Below are positions 9,343 through 21,007 of a stretch of DNA of 64,000 bases, piece by piece. The position numbers and the translations under genes were made by a program. The notes beneath the pieces were generated by a model, which was given only the letters and a program-made list of their open reading frames with translations, was not told where the DNA came from and searched no databases. The stretch's first letter is position 1; each line of letters opens with the position of its first letter. The stretch is from contig CM043971.1 in NCBI GenBank assembly GCA_014529385.2, positions 58,890,209 to 58,954,208 of the forward strand, in the 5' to 3' direction. The DNA comes from Adiantum capillus-veneris (taxonomy: Eukaryota; Streptophyta; Polypodiopsida; Polypodiales; Pteridaceae).

Positions 9343-11920
9343 TTAAGCATGATAGCATTTTATCCTAAATCCATTGACTAAAGGCAGCGGAACTCCTTCA
9401 AGGGTGGCTAATTGTACAGCTCCGTGGGGTAGAACCTCCATCACCTTATATGGTCCTTGCCAAGCTAGGACCAACTTCGTTGCTTTTTCCAGATACTTAG
9501 CTTGATAAAGTAGCACCAGTGCTCCTTGCGTTATTTGCGTCTTTCTGAGATGGCGATCATGTCAGGCTTTGCGACGAAGTTGCTCTGCTTTCAGAGCCAG
9601 ATAAGCCAAACTTCGGCTTTCATCCAGAAGGAAAGACGAGAGACAGATGCCGACCCCAAATCTCCATTGGCACGCAGACTCCCGACTCGCGGAGATCCTG
9701 AGTTGAATTCGAAGGGTGCTATCGCTTCCAAACCGAAAGCTAATTGAAATGGAGTGTGATTGGTTGTGGCTTTGAAAGAAGTTCGATATGCCCAAAGGGT
9801 GCCATGGATAGCTTGAGCCCAAGTCGAAGGATGAAGATGACATGCTTTCCGTAGGACTGCTATCAGAACCTTATTAGTGCTCTCTGCCTGCCCGTTTGCT
9901 CTAGGGTAATAGGAACAAGATTTTCGATGAAAAATCTTGTAGTTGGGAAGCAAGGTTGAAATTGTTTCATTCACAAAGTGACTACCCCTATCATTGGTGA
10001 TTTCCAAGAACATTCAAACCTGCACAAAATATTTTCGTAGAGAAACTTGGCTACCGTAGTGCCAGTGCAGTCCGTTGTTGCCAGTAGCTCTGCCCACTTT
10101 GTTGCATAATCTGTAGCGACTAAGAGATACTTCCAATTGCCGGGTTGGGCGGAGGGAGTAATTGGACCTACAAAATCAATGCCCCATCTCTCAAAGGGCT
10201 GCCATGCCATCAATGTGACATAAAAACGTGTTCGGCCCTCCGAAAGAGCCTCCTCGGAAAGTTTGACCTGTTGCAAGTCAGCCATTGCTGCTAGGAAGGC
10301 TCCATCAATGTTCGAAAGCATAGAGATTGGCCTATTCTTTTCACCACTTAAGGGTTCGACATTTTGATAAGGTTGCGGAAGTGATGGAGGAGATGGTCCT
10401 GTTGGCAAGCTTAAACCCAGGGCTGCTCTTTGTGCCCGAGTGAGCACGCCAGCGGGCTCTGCCACTTGTTGTGGCCGAACTTTATGTGTAGCACGTGCTG
10501 GCTGAGGGGTGGTGTTCACTGTGATTAGATTGATCTTCGGGAATGTAAACTCTTGTTGGTTTTGATTTAGGCCTGAAGATGAGGATGCCCTTTCCTTGGG
10601 ACAATCCTTACTGTAGTGGTCCTTAGACTCGGGACAATGTCTGCAAGGAGGAGACCCTTCATGTAAAGGACACTTACTTTGGTAATGCCCATATTCACCG
10701 CATCTGTAGCATAAGACTGGCCGATTAGACGGACGAAATGGGGGACGAGGTGGTCGCTGCTCTTGTCGCTGCATGGAGCTGGAGGCTGAGGTGTAGAAGC
10801 TTTGGGGAACTGAGGGAGTACTAGCATGATAAAAGCAGGGGGATGCAAAGTTGTTGTGCATACCTTGCTGCATAGGAGGTGTTGTCAGCAGAGGGGGCAA
10901 CGGGTTTTGATGGCCATAGGGTGAGACCATGTTGGATGCAAGTGCTAGCCCTTGTTGGAGAGAAGGACCTAGACTTTGTTGTATTTGCCGCAATCCTTTG
11001 ATATAGTAACAATCCTTATCTTCGTGCCCAGATTTTTCGCAGAAGTGGCAATAAGCCCGAAGGGGACAGTCCTCTGGAGGATGTCCTAGAGAGCGACAAG
11101 AGCTGCACCATACCATAGCTTTAGTCTCCTGCTGAGACCGAAGCTCTTCTAGCTCTCTCTTGATTTGATCCAAAGCCTCAAGGTACGATGGTTTCTCTTG
11201 TCTAAGAGAGATTGATTTCTCTTCTTGGAGAGCGCGTTGTAGTTTTAGGGCTTCAAGTTCCCTGCGCAAAGAAGTCAATGGATCAGGAGGACTACTTTCC
11301 GAGAACACAGAGGGAGTCTCTATGTGAGGGGAGTTGTTGAACAGCTTCCTAGCCCCCTCTATCCTAGTAGCAGCTTCAATGAATTCCTCCAGAGTGACGT
11401 CGGGTCGGAGGCTCTCTCAGAGTTTTTGCTGAGAGGTTTTGGGGAGCGCCTTCTCCACCCACTTCTTAACCATGATTTCATCGGGTTGCTGGGGAAGCTT
11501 GGCAACCAGAGACTTGGTTTTAGTCATAAGCTCTACAAAAGTCTCCTTTGGCTGGAGCACCATGTTGGCCAACTCATCCAACACTTTCTCTTGGTAGTCA
11601 CCTGGCCTGAAAGCTGTACGGAACTGTTGCCTTAAGGCTGCCCAAGTTGCAAAATGGTTCTCTACAAACTGGCTGTACCATTTGTTTGCTAAGCCGTCCA
11701 AGGTGGATGGAAAAAGTACCAAATAAGCATTTTCTTTGTTAAGACCACGACCCCTACAAAGAGATACGAACCTCCTTGCATGGTCGTCAGCATCTTCTGA
11801 AGAGAGTCCTTTGAAGGTGGGGAACTTGATGTTTACCTTGGCCAACACACTAGCCAACGCCTCCATGGCCCCTTGCTGAGCCTATTGCTCAATAGCCTGC
11901 TATAGCAGAATAGGAGAAGG
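9343..11920 (-). pseudogene. Gag-integrase remnant of element I
   Basis: Gag starts before 11866 and includes a capsid-like region with HARRFVSLCRG, then a 445-codon frame from 11308. That frame carries CCHC-like zinc knuckles (CSSCRSLGHPPEDC, CHFCEKSGHEDKDC, CYRCGEYGHYQSKC). Near 10255 gag sequence passes directly into integrase (GIDFVGPITPS). This shows that protease, RT and RNase H were deleted. After a frameshift near 10000 the core continues with NDRGSHF and NGQAES, so all three D,D,E residues are visible. A C-terminal region with WQGPYKVMEVLPHGAVQLA ends at TAA 9343-9345, as in Tat-type integrases without a chromodomain. A TAG lies just upstream of the first ATG, and the frame breaks near 11310-11420. 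Confidence 0.85.
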
Positions 11921-12468
11921 TGATCTGGAAGATGTGGAACCGGATGAAGGAATGGGGGATGTCGTATGTGGAGGTATGGGTGATGAGTTAATGGACTTCT
12001 ACTAGATACCAAAGGTCGTCTTCTGTTATAGTGCTTCAGAGGGCTCAGTAGTGCGCTTTGACGCTCGACTAACCGCCTTGTATGTGTCATACAGTGACCA
12101 CCAATCCAACCAAGCTTTGGGCAAGAAGACTCTACCTGTGGGCTGAACAACACAGGTCTAGACCAGGACAAGTGAGAATAGTGACTAGACCACATGGTCC
12201 AGGACCAGTGACTAGACCACCTAGCTGACTAGACCACCTAGCTGGCAGGACGAGGAGGACTGGACCAAGGCGAGGACTAGACCAGAACCCGCAACGAGGA
12301 CGAGGACTGGTTGGACCAGGGCGAGAGAGGACCAGACCAGAAGACTATCTACACAGTGCAAGCAAGTGTGCGGAGCTAGGTAACAACCAATTAGCTTCAC
12401 GATTTGTGTCTCAACAAAGAGTGAGACTTCATTTGAGGTCCCACCGTGATCGCCAAAATGAGAGCACA
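11921..12468 (-). repeat. Element I leader with candidate primer site and GACCAG repeats
   Basis: Between the 5' LTR and gag. Next to the LTR the minus strand reads TTTTGGCGATCACGGTGGGA (12441-12460), which looks like a tRNA primer-binding site and recurs at the same place in element II. Degenerate ACTAGACCAGG units fill 12180-12330, as also at 45940-46190 in element II. Confidence 0.6.
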
Positions 12469-13037
12469 TGTAGCGCGGATAATGTGTCGTGCTCTCTACA
12501 GTGGGTGGTCCTCAGTGCAATGTGCGTGACAATCTCACTCAAACAGACTGAAAAGAAAGGAAACAATAGACATCAACAGAGCTCACAAAGGCACAACAGC
12601 AGACCAGAACATATGACTCGACTATCTCAAAGAACTGATACAGACTCTAGTGTGGCAGCACACTCAGCTCCAGCCCGGGACTCACAGGTACAATGGGGGT
12701 GTCGAGGCTCAGATGTGCCGGGATGGTGAAGATGTGCTCTCTGTATAGACTCACTCTAGACGACTACGTGAAAAAATCCCACTGACCAAAACGCTACTAC
12801 TCATATATACAACCATAAAGAGCCACCAACGGCTCATAAATGACAGCACCTAAGTCTATCCCCATTGGGTGGCGGTGGTGACCTGGCCACAATGTCCACT
12901 AAACCACCGTATCCCTGCCACGTGTCGCTGCCCAACGAGTCCGTCTAGTGTGAACCAACCAAACCAAAGACCAACTGTAAAATCCAAACTGTACTAACTA
13001 TATTGTGAAAGTGACACTGACACTATAGCCCGCTACA
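12469..13037 (-). repeat. Element I 5' LTR
   Basis: 569 bp starting TGTAGCGCGGATAATG and ending AGCCCGCTACA on the plus strand. It is highly similar to 3776-4343. GTCGG follows at 13038-13042, completing the target-site duplication. Confidence 0.9.
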
Positions 13038-14414
13038 GTCGGCTGGATCCAAATCCTGCTAGTGTCAAGCTGAGACAGTTCCTGACAGATAATCCTGGTG
13101 ATCTCTGTGCGCATAATAGACACAGAGGGTGCATCCAAAGAGTACTTGAAAGGAGGCAATCTATCGATATTGAAACCGTGTAACTGAAACCATGACGTCG
13201 TCTGTCCATACCAGCAAGTAGTATCCCCCTTAAGTGCTAGCTGTCGGGAAGACTCCAGCATATTTGGGCAGGTCCCATAAACTGTGCATAAAGGAGACTG
13301 ATCTGGTGAGTGCCTCGACCACGAGTGGAGATGCAGTCACCTCAGCTCTGATAATCTCATGTGGTACTGAAGCCTTATCTTTAATCATCCAAGAGATTAG
13401 AGAAACCAAAGGCCTCTCCATACATCTCCATCCATTAGTGCTACCAGAGTTGCTGTGGTGGTCCACTGAAGGTCCCCATATCTGGACTCCATAAAGCATA
13501 GCTGATGTCACAAACGTATCAAAGAGCCATAGCTTTGTTTGAGATTCCTGGAATTGAACCTGCGAACACATCCTCTCTGGTTTGCCTAGGGCAGCATAAG
13601 CTCCGGTCAATCTAGTCTCAGCTGCTCTCCTCGATGAAAACATTGGCCGCTAAAGACTATCCCAAGGTAAGTGTATGCATCTGTATACTCCCCTGACTCC
13701 TGGCCATAAGAAAATGTGGGTGCTAATCTCCTAACCCACTATGGTGTGGTATTGAATACTAAAACCTTGGTTTTGCCAAGGTTGAGAGACAATCCACTAT
13801 CGTGGGCAAACGCATGTAAAGCATCTATGTGACGCTACAAACCCGGGAAATCACAAATTAGCACATCATCATCAGCATATAACAACAACAGAATCCACGT
13901 CCCAGCCAGTTGAGGTCCTCTGTCACCTCCCCTCTCAATGTAATCAGAAGCCTCATCCACATATATGCCAAAGAGCGTAGGAGATAGCGGGTATCCTTGC
14001 TTCACCCCAATAGTGGAGTGAACTACATGAGATAATCCCTCCGGGGTGCGAACCTCTCCTCTCACTGACTTGTAGAGTGCCATAATTCCCCAAATCAGCC
14101 TTTTGGGTACCCCCATCTGCGCATCAACCTATCTTTGCGGAAATCCAAAAAGCTACCATAAATCCTCCTCCCATGTGATCTACCCTCCTCAATAATAGCT
14201 GTATGCGTCACAACGTGATCGAGTGGAAAACCCCCGCCTAAAACCTGCCTGTCCCACTGCTCGCATGCCTGATCTCTCTGACCATCTGCTCAACTGTTGC
14301 TCAAGAATGGATGCACACAACCGTACCAATGTGTGCCCAATCAAATTAGTACAATAGTTCCCAAGGTCCATAGGGTCCCTTGCCTTGAGGATAGGCACTA
14401 TAGTAGAGAAGCTC

Positions 14415-14415
<1 letters not shown>
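13038..14415 (-). pseudogene. LINE copy 2, reverse transcriptase part (left of split)
   Basis: Minus-strand fragments give a plant LINE reverse transcriptase in order. There is PILKARDPMDLGNY near 14390, a GQAGFRRGFST motif near 14230, GVKQGYPLSPTLFG near 14000, and the catalytic LLYADDDVLI near 13870. These are followed by YTYLGIVFSG, an LFDTFVTSAMLYG region and WIQP near 13045. Both Asp of the YADD box are kept, but several frameshifts and stops make it dead. The 5' end meets a GT/GA microsatellite at 14419. The 3' remainder lies at 3421-3775 beyond element I. Confidence 0.85.

Positions 14416-14418
<3 letters not shown>

Positions 14419-14487
<69 letters not shown>
14419..14487. repeat. 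(GT)n-(GA)n compound microsatellite
   Basis: A GT run (14419-14458) followed by a GA run (to 14487). It lies 22 bp past the donor site of thymidine kinase exon 3, inside intron 3, and marks the 5' end of LINE copy 2. Confidence 0.95.
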
Positions 14488-14490
<3 letters not shown>

Positions 14491-14508
14491 TTCAGCAGGT
14501 GAAATTAC

Positions 14509-14630
14509 CTTTGAAAATCGCCATCTAGACCTGCAACAATCAGCGTTTTGCCTTCATAATCTGCTGCAATTTGACAAAAGCTGTAGAGATCCTTAAGAAA
14601 TTGGGCTTCATCAATGCCTATGAGGTCAAG
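14509..14630 (-). CDS. Thymidine kinase, exon 3 (122 bp)
   Basis: Exon between acceptor CTGCCAG and donor CAAAG|GTAATT on the minus strand. It encodes [18 protein letters not shown] and ends GLDGDFQR. The DEAQF box is the Walker B-type Mg-binding site of TK1 enzymes, and the GLDGDFQ segment follows it in the family. It enters in phase 0 from exon 2 and leaves in phase 2. The zinc-ribbon and nucleoside-lasso exons that should follow are not in the remaining 14.5 kb on this strand, so they lie outside or are lost. Confidence 0.92.
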
Positions 14631-14747
14631 CTGGCAGAAACACAACAATGAAAATGTCAGATTAAAGAACTGATCAAATTCTGGAATTGAAGACAAAAAG
14701 TATGAAATCAGAAGCACATTCCAGTGTTAAGGAAACTTACAACACAC

Positions 14748-14892
14748 CTTTGCATATTCGTCTTCCCCAATCTGGCTCCTAAAGCTTGCAAGGCTTGGCA
14801 CTGCCCAACAAGGCATTTGTCTGCCGTCATGAGAAACTATGGAGGACAATCCATATCTTGTGTCCTTGTCTGATTTGACCAACGCAACATTT
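14748..14892 (-). CDS. Thymidine kinase, exon 2 (145 bp)
   Basis: Encodes the peptide starting NVALVKSDKDTRYGLSSIVS and continuing to EDEYAK, with SHDG as in plant TK1. The acceptor is a CAGCAG pair, so two splice sites three bases apart are possible. The donor is AAAG|GTGTGT. Phase 2 from exon 1 and phase 0 to exon 3 both fit, which supports a real spliced gene. Confidence 0.9.
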
Positions 14893-15504
14893 CTGCTGGG
14901 CAAAAGAAATCATTTCTAGGTTATCTAGTTTTAATTTCTTTTTGCAAAAAGAGTCAGCAAAAAAGGAAAACAAAGTCTCCACTTCAAATGATCAAAACTC
15001 CGGCCAACCAATGGCCTGCCACAGGTCCCTTCACTAGCTTTTAAAGCCATCACTCTTCTTGCTTTCAGAATGAACCCAAACACACAGCCCTTCACTAGCC
15101 TTTACTCTTCTTGCTTTTAGAATGAACACAAATAAACAGCCCTTCGCTAGCTTTTAAAGCCATCACTCTTCTTGTTTTGAGAATGAACACAAATGCGCAC
15201 GCAAGCCCTTAAAAACGTGTATCAAACCTTGATAACAGCAAGGTTGGCCCTTTCTGGCAGACATAAAATCTTCTCTCATATCAATTGTTAGCAGGATTGG
15301 AAAAGGTAGCAATTAAAGTCACCCTGTATATAGTCACCCTTCCCTCGATAACATTTACATTACTCAGCTCGGACCACAGAACCTGCAGACCCACGAAGCT
15401 GAAGTGCAATGAAGATAAATCTAAACGAATACTATGAGTTAAGAAAGAAATTCAGGCTGATAAAGCAACCAGCAAGGGGGGTGATGGTGGCGACAAGGGG
15501 TGGA
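14893..15504. other. TK intron 1, 3' part, nothing recognised
   Basis: AT-rich intron sequence. Near 15020-15190 a unit like AGCCCTTCACTAGCCTTT with CACTCTTCTTGC recurs three times at 60-70 bp spacing. No gene seen. Confidence 0.4.
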
Positions 15505-15835
15505 GATGCTAGAAGAGGCTGAACCGTCTCAATATGTGGGAATGGGTCAATACCAGCATGGGATGAAGCTCCACTTGAGTTAGGACCAAATCTAGTCTCA
15601 TCAAACGGAACATCATGGGAGAGAACAATCCAATGAAGGATCCCAATCCCAAAACCAACATCCTTTCAAGCGGAAGGCATAACGACAAAAGATCATCCCT
15701 AGCACCCAAGGTCCTCTTCTTTGATGGCATATGAACATGAGCAAACAACCAAAGGCATGAAGATGAGAGACAATGGGTTTACTGTAACAGGACGGGCACC
15801 ACATGCCAGCTCAAAAGAAAAGACTGAGACAAACG
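15505..15835 (-). pseudogene. Copia integrase remnant, C-terminal part
   Basis: Minus-strand frames contain SKPIVSHLHAFGC and MPSKKRTLGARDD, with a GYWFWDWD-like piece. This matches the region after the Copia integrase core where HLRVFGC and a lysine-rich motif are found. It is broken by frameshifts. The rest of the same integrase is at 17040-17430 on the same strand, beyond an inserted stretch. Confidence 0.6.
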
Positions 15836-17039
15836 TTTATGTGACAGGTTTTAGGGTTAGGGTTTTTGTGCCGAGGTCATAGACGCATCGGTCCAATGCG
15901 TTCGTTTGGCCTGTTTAGATTCACTCTCACTAGGAAGGTGGTCCATGCCAATCTCTTGGTCAAAGCCCGAATTAGTATTTGCATTAAAAATGATTTGCAT
16001 GATGCTAGGATATCTAAGTGACCTTCAGGTCTGAAACTAACTTGACTATCTTTTGAATATTTCGGTTGAGGAGCCTAAAACCTAGAGGAAAGATTTATCA
16101 ACTTATGAGTGCTCACCGAGAGGGCCTAAAATTAAAGCCCTGCGTAAATAATAATGACGTGGCAGTACAGTATGGACCCTCCACGATTTGCGTTGCAGAT
16201 GCCACGTGGTAGGATGTATAGACTTTTCCGCTTTTTGGGCAAGCTGATGACATGGCACTGTTGTATGGATCCGCTTTTTACGCTGGCAGCTTTGAACAAT
16301 TTTCAACACTGGCTTTTGAGAGTAGTTGTTTTTAGGATTAACTACTTTTGGACTTGATGCTTTTGGGGCTCTGTTTTTAGCATCCCTTGTACTCTTTATA
16401 AGTGCCCCATGGGCCAGTCTGTGGGGCGTCCAAGACGCAGAGTCTCGGAGAGAGTTGGACCCTCGGGGTTGTATCTTGTTGAATCAATAATAAAGAAATA
16501 CCGAAAGGGGCGCTAGTGCGTCTTTGGGGCCACCATGTCTTGGCTCGGAACTATGCCGCACCATGTCGTCTTCTATCTCTTTTATTCGAGTGTTTTGAAG
16601 TGCTTAAGTGTTGCTGAGTGTGTAGATAACCGCTCTGCCTGTCTTTCCATCCGATCACTTGCCGGAAGCAATTACAAAAAGCATCAAGTCTAAAAGCGTC
16701 TCATCCAAAAGCATGCGCCCAAAGGGTTGTCCATACAGCATTGTGTCGGCGCAATTCACGAAAATCCGTACAGCAACCATGTCATCCACCTTATATGCAA
16801 TTTGAGTATGGGTGTGTGACCTGCTTTATTTTAAGTTGGGCCGCTCGACCAGATGGTCGGAGGTTAGGGTTTTTACTCCTAACCAAATTTAATAACAGGG
16901 CCACTTAACAGGACCCCATAAGTTGGTGAGGACTTCTTCTTCTTTCCCTTCTGCTAGCCTTTAGGCCCCTTGATAAAGATTGGCAAGTTGGCTAGGGTTA
17001 GGCTCAAGGAGTCCTAACCTTCTCGGTCTTCAAAGGCTT
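15836..17039 (+). mobile_element. Insertion in Copia remnant, with LTR-like sequence
   Basis: About 1.2 kb separates two pieces of one decayed Copia integrase. Inside, 16480-16550 reads AATAAAGAAATACCGAAAGG followed by GGCGCTAG and TTGGGGCC, nearly the poly(A)-site region of the Gypsy LTRs at 5789, 19530 and 24173. It is probably a diverged solo LTR of a related family. Its exact ends and any target duplication are not clear. Confidence 0.45.
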
Positions 17040-17430
17040 GACACGTTAGCAGTTTGTAACATTTACAACCTACAATAGAGTAATGTCATCCACTACCTTT
17101 GTGAGGTAGCGATTAAGAAGATAAACCAATGAAGCCACAGCTTCACTCCAAAATGAGGGAGGGGGAGGGACATAAAGCAAAACAGCGCGCACAATCTCCT
17201 TCACTATGCCGTTCTTCCTCTCCACAACACCATCTACTCATATATGTAAGGGAGAGAGTTTTACCTTTGAATACCCCTAAAAGAGAAATGAATATAAGTT
17301 CACCTCCATTATCAGATCTCAAACTAGAGACTTTAAAGTTAAATTGGTATTGACTTGACTTATCTACCTTTGAAAGTGAGAAGAAGAGAACTTCTTAACG
17401 TCGTAAGAACAATCCCAAGAGAACTAAACG
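17040..17430 (-). pseudogene. Copia integrase remnant, core part
   Basis: On the minus strand a decayed frame shows SDNGGE (second Asp of the D,D,E triad), then an FWSEAV-like segment and VYLLNR, which is the Copia integrase core order. Stops and shifts interrupt it. It continues in 15505-15835. Confidence 0.55.
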
Positions 17431-17793
17431 ATATATCTGGCATCTAACAAATTATCAAACTTCTTAGCAAGAAAAAATATATACCTAGATGAATCCAAGA
17501 TAAGCCCAGATTCACCCTTGAAGGAAAGTGCAAGGTATAGACCCATGGTAGTCATCCACAAGACAATATATCAATCAGCTCCAACAAAAAAAATGCCCAA
17601 ATCTTTCTAGAAAAATCATCCACAAGTATCAACCAATACTTAGATCCAACAAGTGAAATCAACCTCCATAGCACCTACAAGATCAGCATGAATCAACTCC
17701 AAAATACGAAAGCCACGAAATGCGGCTTTCTGAGTCCCTGTGTCGTTTGCCTTTTGCACATATTCAACAAACGTGATGAGGCTTGCAAAGCTT

Positions 17794-17835
<42 letters not shown>

Positions 17836-18740
17836 CTTGGTGATCTGTTGCCTTATTTATCAGATGGCTGCCCACTTAATATAGTGGGCAGCATGCGTGT
17901 TTTAAAAATAGTTTGAATCTACCCAAAAACTCAATAAAACCTTATACGTTAAAAATAATGCTTTCACAGCACTTCCCAGGCGCCCTAGATGCAATCACAT
18001 GCACAGTTGCAATGCAGACATAGACTTACTCGCGGGAAAGCATCTGCTTTCCCAAAAAGCAACCCCGCTTTCTCAGAAAACATCTGTTTTTCCTCAAAGT
18101 TTCCTTTGGACCCATCTTCATTCAAGTGCTTGCTTTTCCTTGTGCACAATTCTAACACAGTTTGGAATTTCCTCTCGACTATGGATATCCCCTTTTCGAT
18201 GCACCCGTCACCCACCTTGTGACGCATCAGGAATACCCATCACCTAGTCCTTTCCTACTGAACTTACGGTACAATCTCCTTCACGATGCTCTATGTCACC
18301 CATCCTATGACACATTAGAGATGTTCGTTCCCGGATGGTCGGATACTTCTTTCCAATGCTCCCTGTCACCCATCCGATGTGACGCATCAGAAGTACCCGT
18401 TCCTGGTGGCCTTACAGATATTCCCTTTCACAGTGCTCCCGTCATTACTCTGAATGACGCACTAGGAATACTCTGTACTCGGATGTCTCAAGTGAGAAAA
18501 ACCCTCACTCTTAAAATTCCAATAATTCATTTAGAATTATTTTTCTTGGTGTTCCAAGCGAGAAAACCCTCACTCTTATAAATCCAATAATTCATTTGAA
18601 ATTATTTTCCTATCAGATAAAGCCAATTTAGCAACACACATATAGAGCACATCATTCAAAATAATATTTCCAAGAAATATGTTTCAAACTCCAACCACAA
18701 GCAAGGTAAATCATCACCAATGTATGTGGTGGAGAGAGAG
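17431..18740. repeat. Intron stretch with GA microsatellite and short tandem repeats
   Basis: No intact gene. A (GA)n tract lies at 17799-17832. At 18205-18480 a degenerate 70-90-bp unit with GACGCATCAGAAGTACCC occurs about four times. At 18495-18610 a unit of about 62 bp with AACCCTCACTCTTA is duplicated. Part of 17431-17700 may be further Copia integrase debris. Confidence 0.5.
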
Positions 18741-18749
18741 TGACAAATG

Positions 18750-19090
18750 TGAGAAATATAAGAGGATGCTTTGATATTGCCAGTCCACTCATTCTTGGTC
18801 ACAACCTCAAGCTTTTTGTGGAGTGGATTGTGCTATCACCACGAGAGAGGACCGACGGCGGGGGGGGAGGCACAAGCAACATAAGCAACCCGAAGAGTGA
18901 TGGTATCACAAAAGTTCTTGAATGGCGAAGCAAGCTTACCAAGGATCTTGTGAACTAGATTGCTAACAATAGAACCACACTCCTCCAATTGCCTCTTGAT
19001 CGTGAGAACTCTCGATTTTCTCAAGAAGGATCTTGCTTTTGAAATAAAAGCTCATCCAAATCCATCTCAAGCTGTGTAAGCTTGATGTTA
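18750..19090 (-). pseudogene. Possible Copia gag remnant
   Basis: The minus strand reads KRQLEECGSIVSNLVHKILG and KNFCDTITL, which resemble the helical middle of Copia gag proteins. With the integrase pieces at 15505-17430, also minus, it suggests one ancient Copia copy in TK intron 1. The match is weak and by eye. Confidence 0.35.
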
Positions 19091-19529
19091 GAAATAGATC
19101 CATAAAAAGCATATAGATTCTGCCAAAGCAGACAAACAATTGTGAAAAAGGAGAGAACCTGAGGAGATAGATGGAAACATACCATGAACTATGAGTGTGA
19201 TAGTTGGAGTCTCAATATATTTTATGTAGGATGACGATACCGTGTGTGGCTTCTCAATGATAGACCAAATTTCTGCCCTACTCAAGAGAAACCACATAGA
19301 ATTGAACAAATATGTATCGTCAACTTTTGAGTATCAAAGAGAGAGATGGGAGATTGAGAGACTCTAAGAATGAATTGAACGAAGTTGGCATCATAGTAGG
19401 ATAAGCTCTACTAGAAGAAGTATATGAGTAAAAGGGATTAGATAAAACGTGTTGAATTGATGATAGTCGTCATCAACATTGTCATAGAAGCAGCAAAGAG
19501 AGGTACTTAGGCGTCATCATGGGGTTAGT

Positions 19530-21007
19530 TGTCACGAGGACGTGGCAGTTATTAACCATGTCACAGAGATGTGGCAACTACTAACCTTGGTTGTTGGTTT
19601 CTTTCCAATGGGGTTTATTTTATTTATTTAAGACCCTCTTTTTGAAGTAGCAAACGGTCGGACATTGTATGGCCAATGTGAACGGTAGATTCACCCGCAG
19701 ACGGGAAAATGGTCGGCACTGGAATTCGTATGGTAAGAGGATGTCTAGGCTTAGAGCAAGATCATATAGGTCCCCCCGTCGCACTTAGCAAGTTGGTGGA
19801 TACTAGGAAGTGAACTCAATTAAGGCGTAAAGTCAAGGTGGGACTACCAACAAAAAGTATCCGACAGTTGGGCCACATTGCACTTTTGGATGCGGCTCCA
19901 ATGAGGATAGATGGTCAGAAGACCAGTGGGAGCCCAACGGAAGCATCTCCTAAAATTTAGGGAACTGCTATTTTGGGCCGTGAAATGTGTTCGCGTCATT
20001 ACCTCCGGTATGACTAGGGGAACACTTTATAACTCTACCGCGAAGTCAACTGACGCGTCGGTTGGGATATTTTTAAGCGGCGAACCCGAAACGGGAAAAT
20101 GCTTGAAAATGTGCCAAGTGTCACATTTTGGTGAACTTTCCTCTTGTAGAAAAATGGGCGCTGATTTTTATGCTGGGAGAGGCCTCATTTCAGCTTTTGT
20201 CACAGGTTAAGAGCTATGGAGTGCTTTCTTTCCCTCTCATGTACAGTGTGGTGCTAGGAGTGATGCCCTGCACACTACACACTGCTCTCTCTCCCCTACG
20301 TGCAGTTATGTGATGCCCCACAAGAGGGCTACTCATTTGACTGATGTACAGTTGTGTGGGTTCATGCTTTTGTGTTGAGGCAAGAGCCTCCTTGAGCAGG
20401 AACAGGGGTAGCTAACTGCTGCTCCAAAGCAGGCACTGGTGAGGGTCATAACCTCACCGTACAGGTGCAAAATCAGCGCTGTGTATGCGCTGTAAATTCA
20501 CTGTTTTTCAGCCGTATGGACGCCAGGATCATTGGGAATCGTGCCCCACTGGCAAAGGACAGTTAGGGAACTGTTTGGGGCTGAAAACAGGGCAAAAACC
20601 AGTAAATACAGCGTGCTGAATTTACTGTTTTTGGGCAGGAATCAGAGGGTATACGCCAGTGCAAGCGAGTTCCAGTAGGGGAATTGGTTTCGCGCAAGTT
20701 TTGGGGCTGTTATGCTGCCGAAATTTGGCCAAATCAAATGGTATCTAGGTGGATACACGTGAAGGATTCCCAGGACCTTACCTTGTAATTTACCCTCCTA
20801 AAGAATAAAGAAATACCGAAAGGGGCGCCAATTTTTGGGGCCTACAGGTTGTCGGTGTCTGCTCGAAGCATTCTAGCTTCCGAGCCATGTGTGTATTCAA
20901 GTGTTAACTCCCGTCGCAGGTTCTCTTTGCAAAGTGCTCTGTGTGTGTGTTGTAAGTAAAGAATTTCGGGTGAAAGCCAACGCCTACCGCCCTACAGGCC
21001 GGTTTCA
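19530..21007 (+). repeat. Gypsy 5' LTR
   Basis: 1478 bp, from TGTCACGAGGACGTGG to GGCCGGTTTCA. It contains a poly(A)-like AATAAAGAAATACC near 20805. A 99-codon frame (19911-20210) recurs in the other copies but has no known domain. Confidence 0.95.

Larger units (their letters stand above)
3776..13037 (-). mobile_element. LTR retrotransposon element I (Ty3/Gypsy, Tat-like)
   Basis: A complete minus-sense element of 9262 bp. Its LTRs lie at 12469-13037 (5') and 3776-4343 (3'), both with TG...CA ends in element sense. The 5-bp duplication GTCGG flanks it at 3771-3775 and 13038-13042. In element order it holds a leader with candidate primer site, gag with zinc knuckles, an integrase fused after a large internal deletion, a SINE-like insertion, a G-rich tract, and an unknown long open frame broken by a solo LTR. 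Protease, RT and RNase H are absent, so it could move only with help. Assignment to the Tat side of Ty3/Gypsy rests on the integrase C-terminus and extra 3' frame and is an inference. Confidence 0.88.

Noticed and set aside
1-14508. Missing C-terminal thymidine kinase exons
   Set aside because: I looked on the minus strand for the zinc-ribbon and lasso region of TK1 and found none; all longer minus frames here belong to LINE or LTR elements.
15850-15875. Telomere-like TTTAGGG repeats (also near 8308)
   Set aside because: Only about two units at each place, too few for an interstitial telomere.
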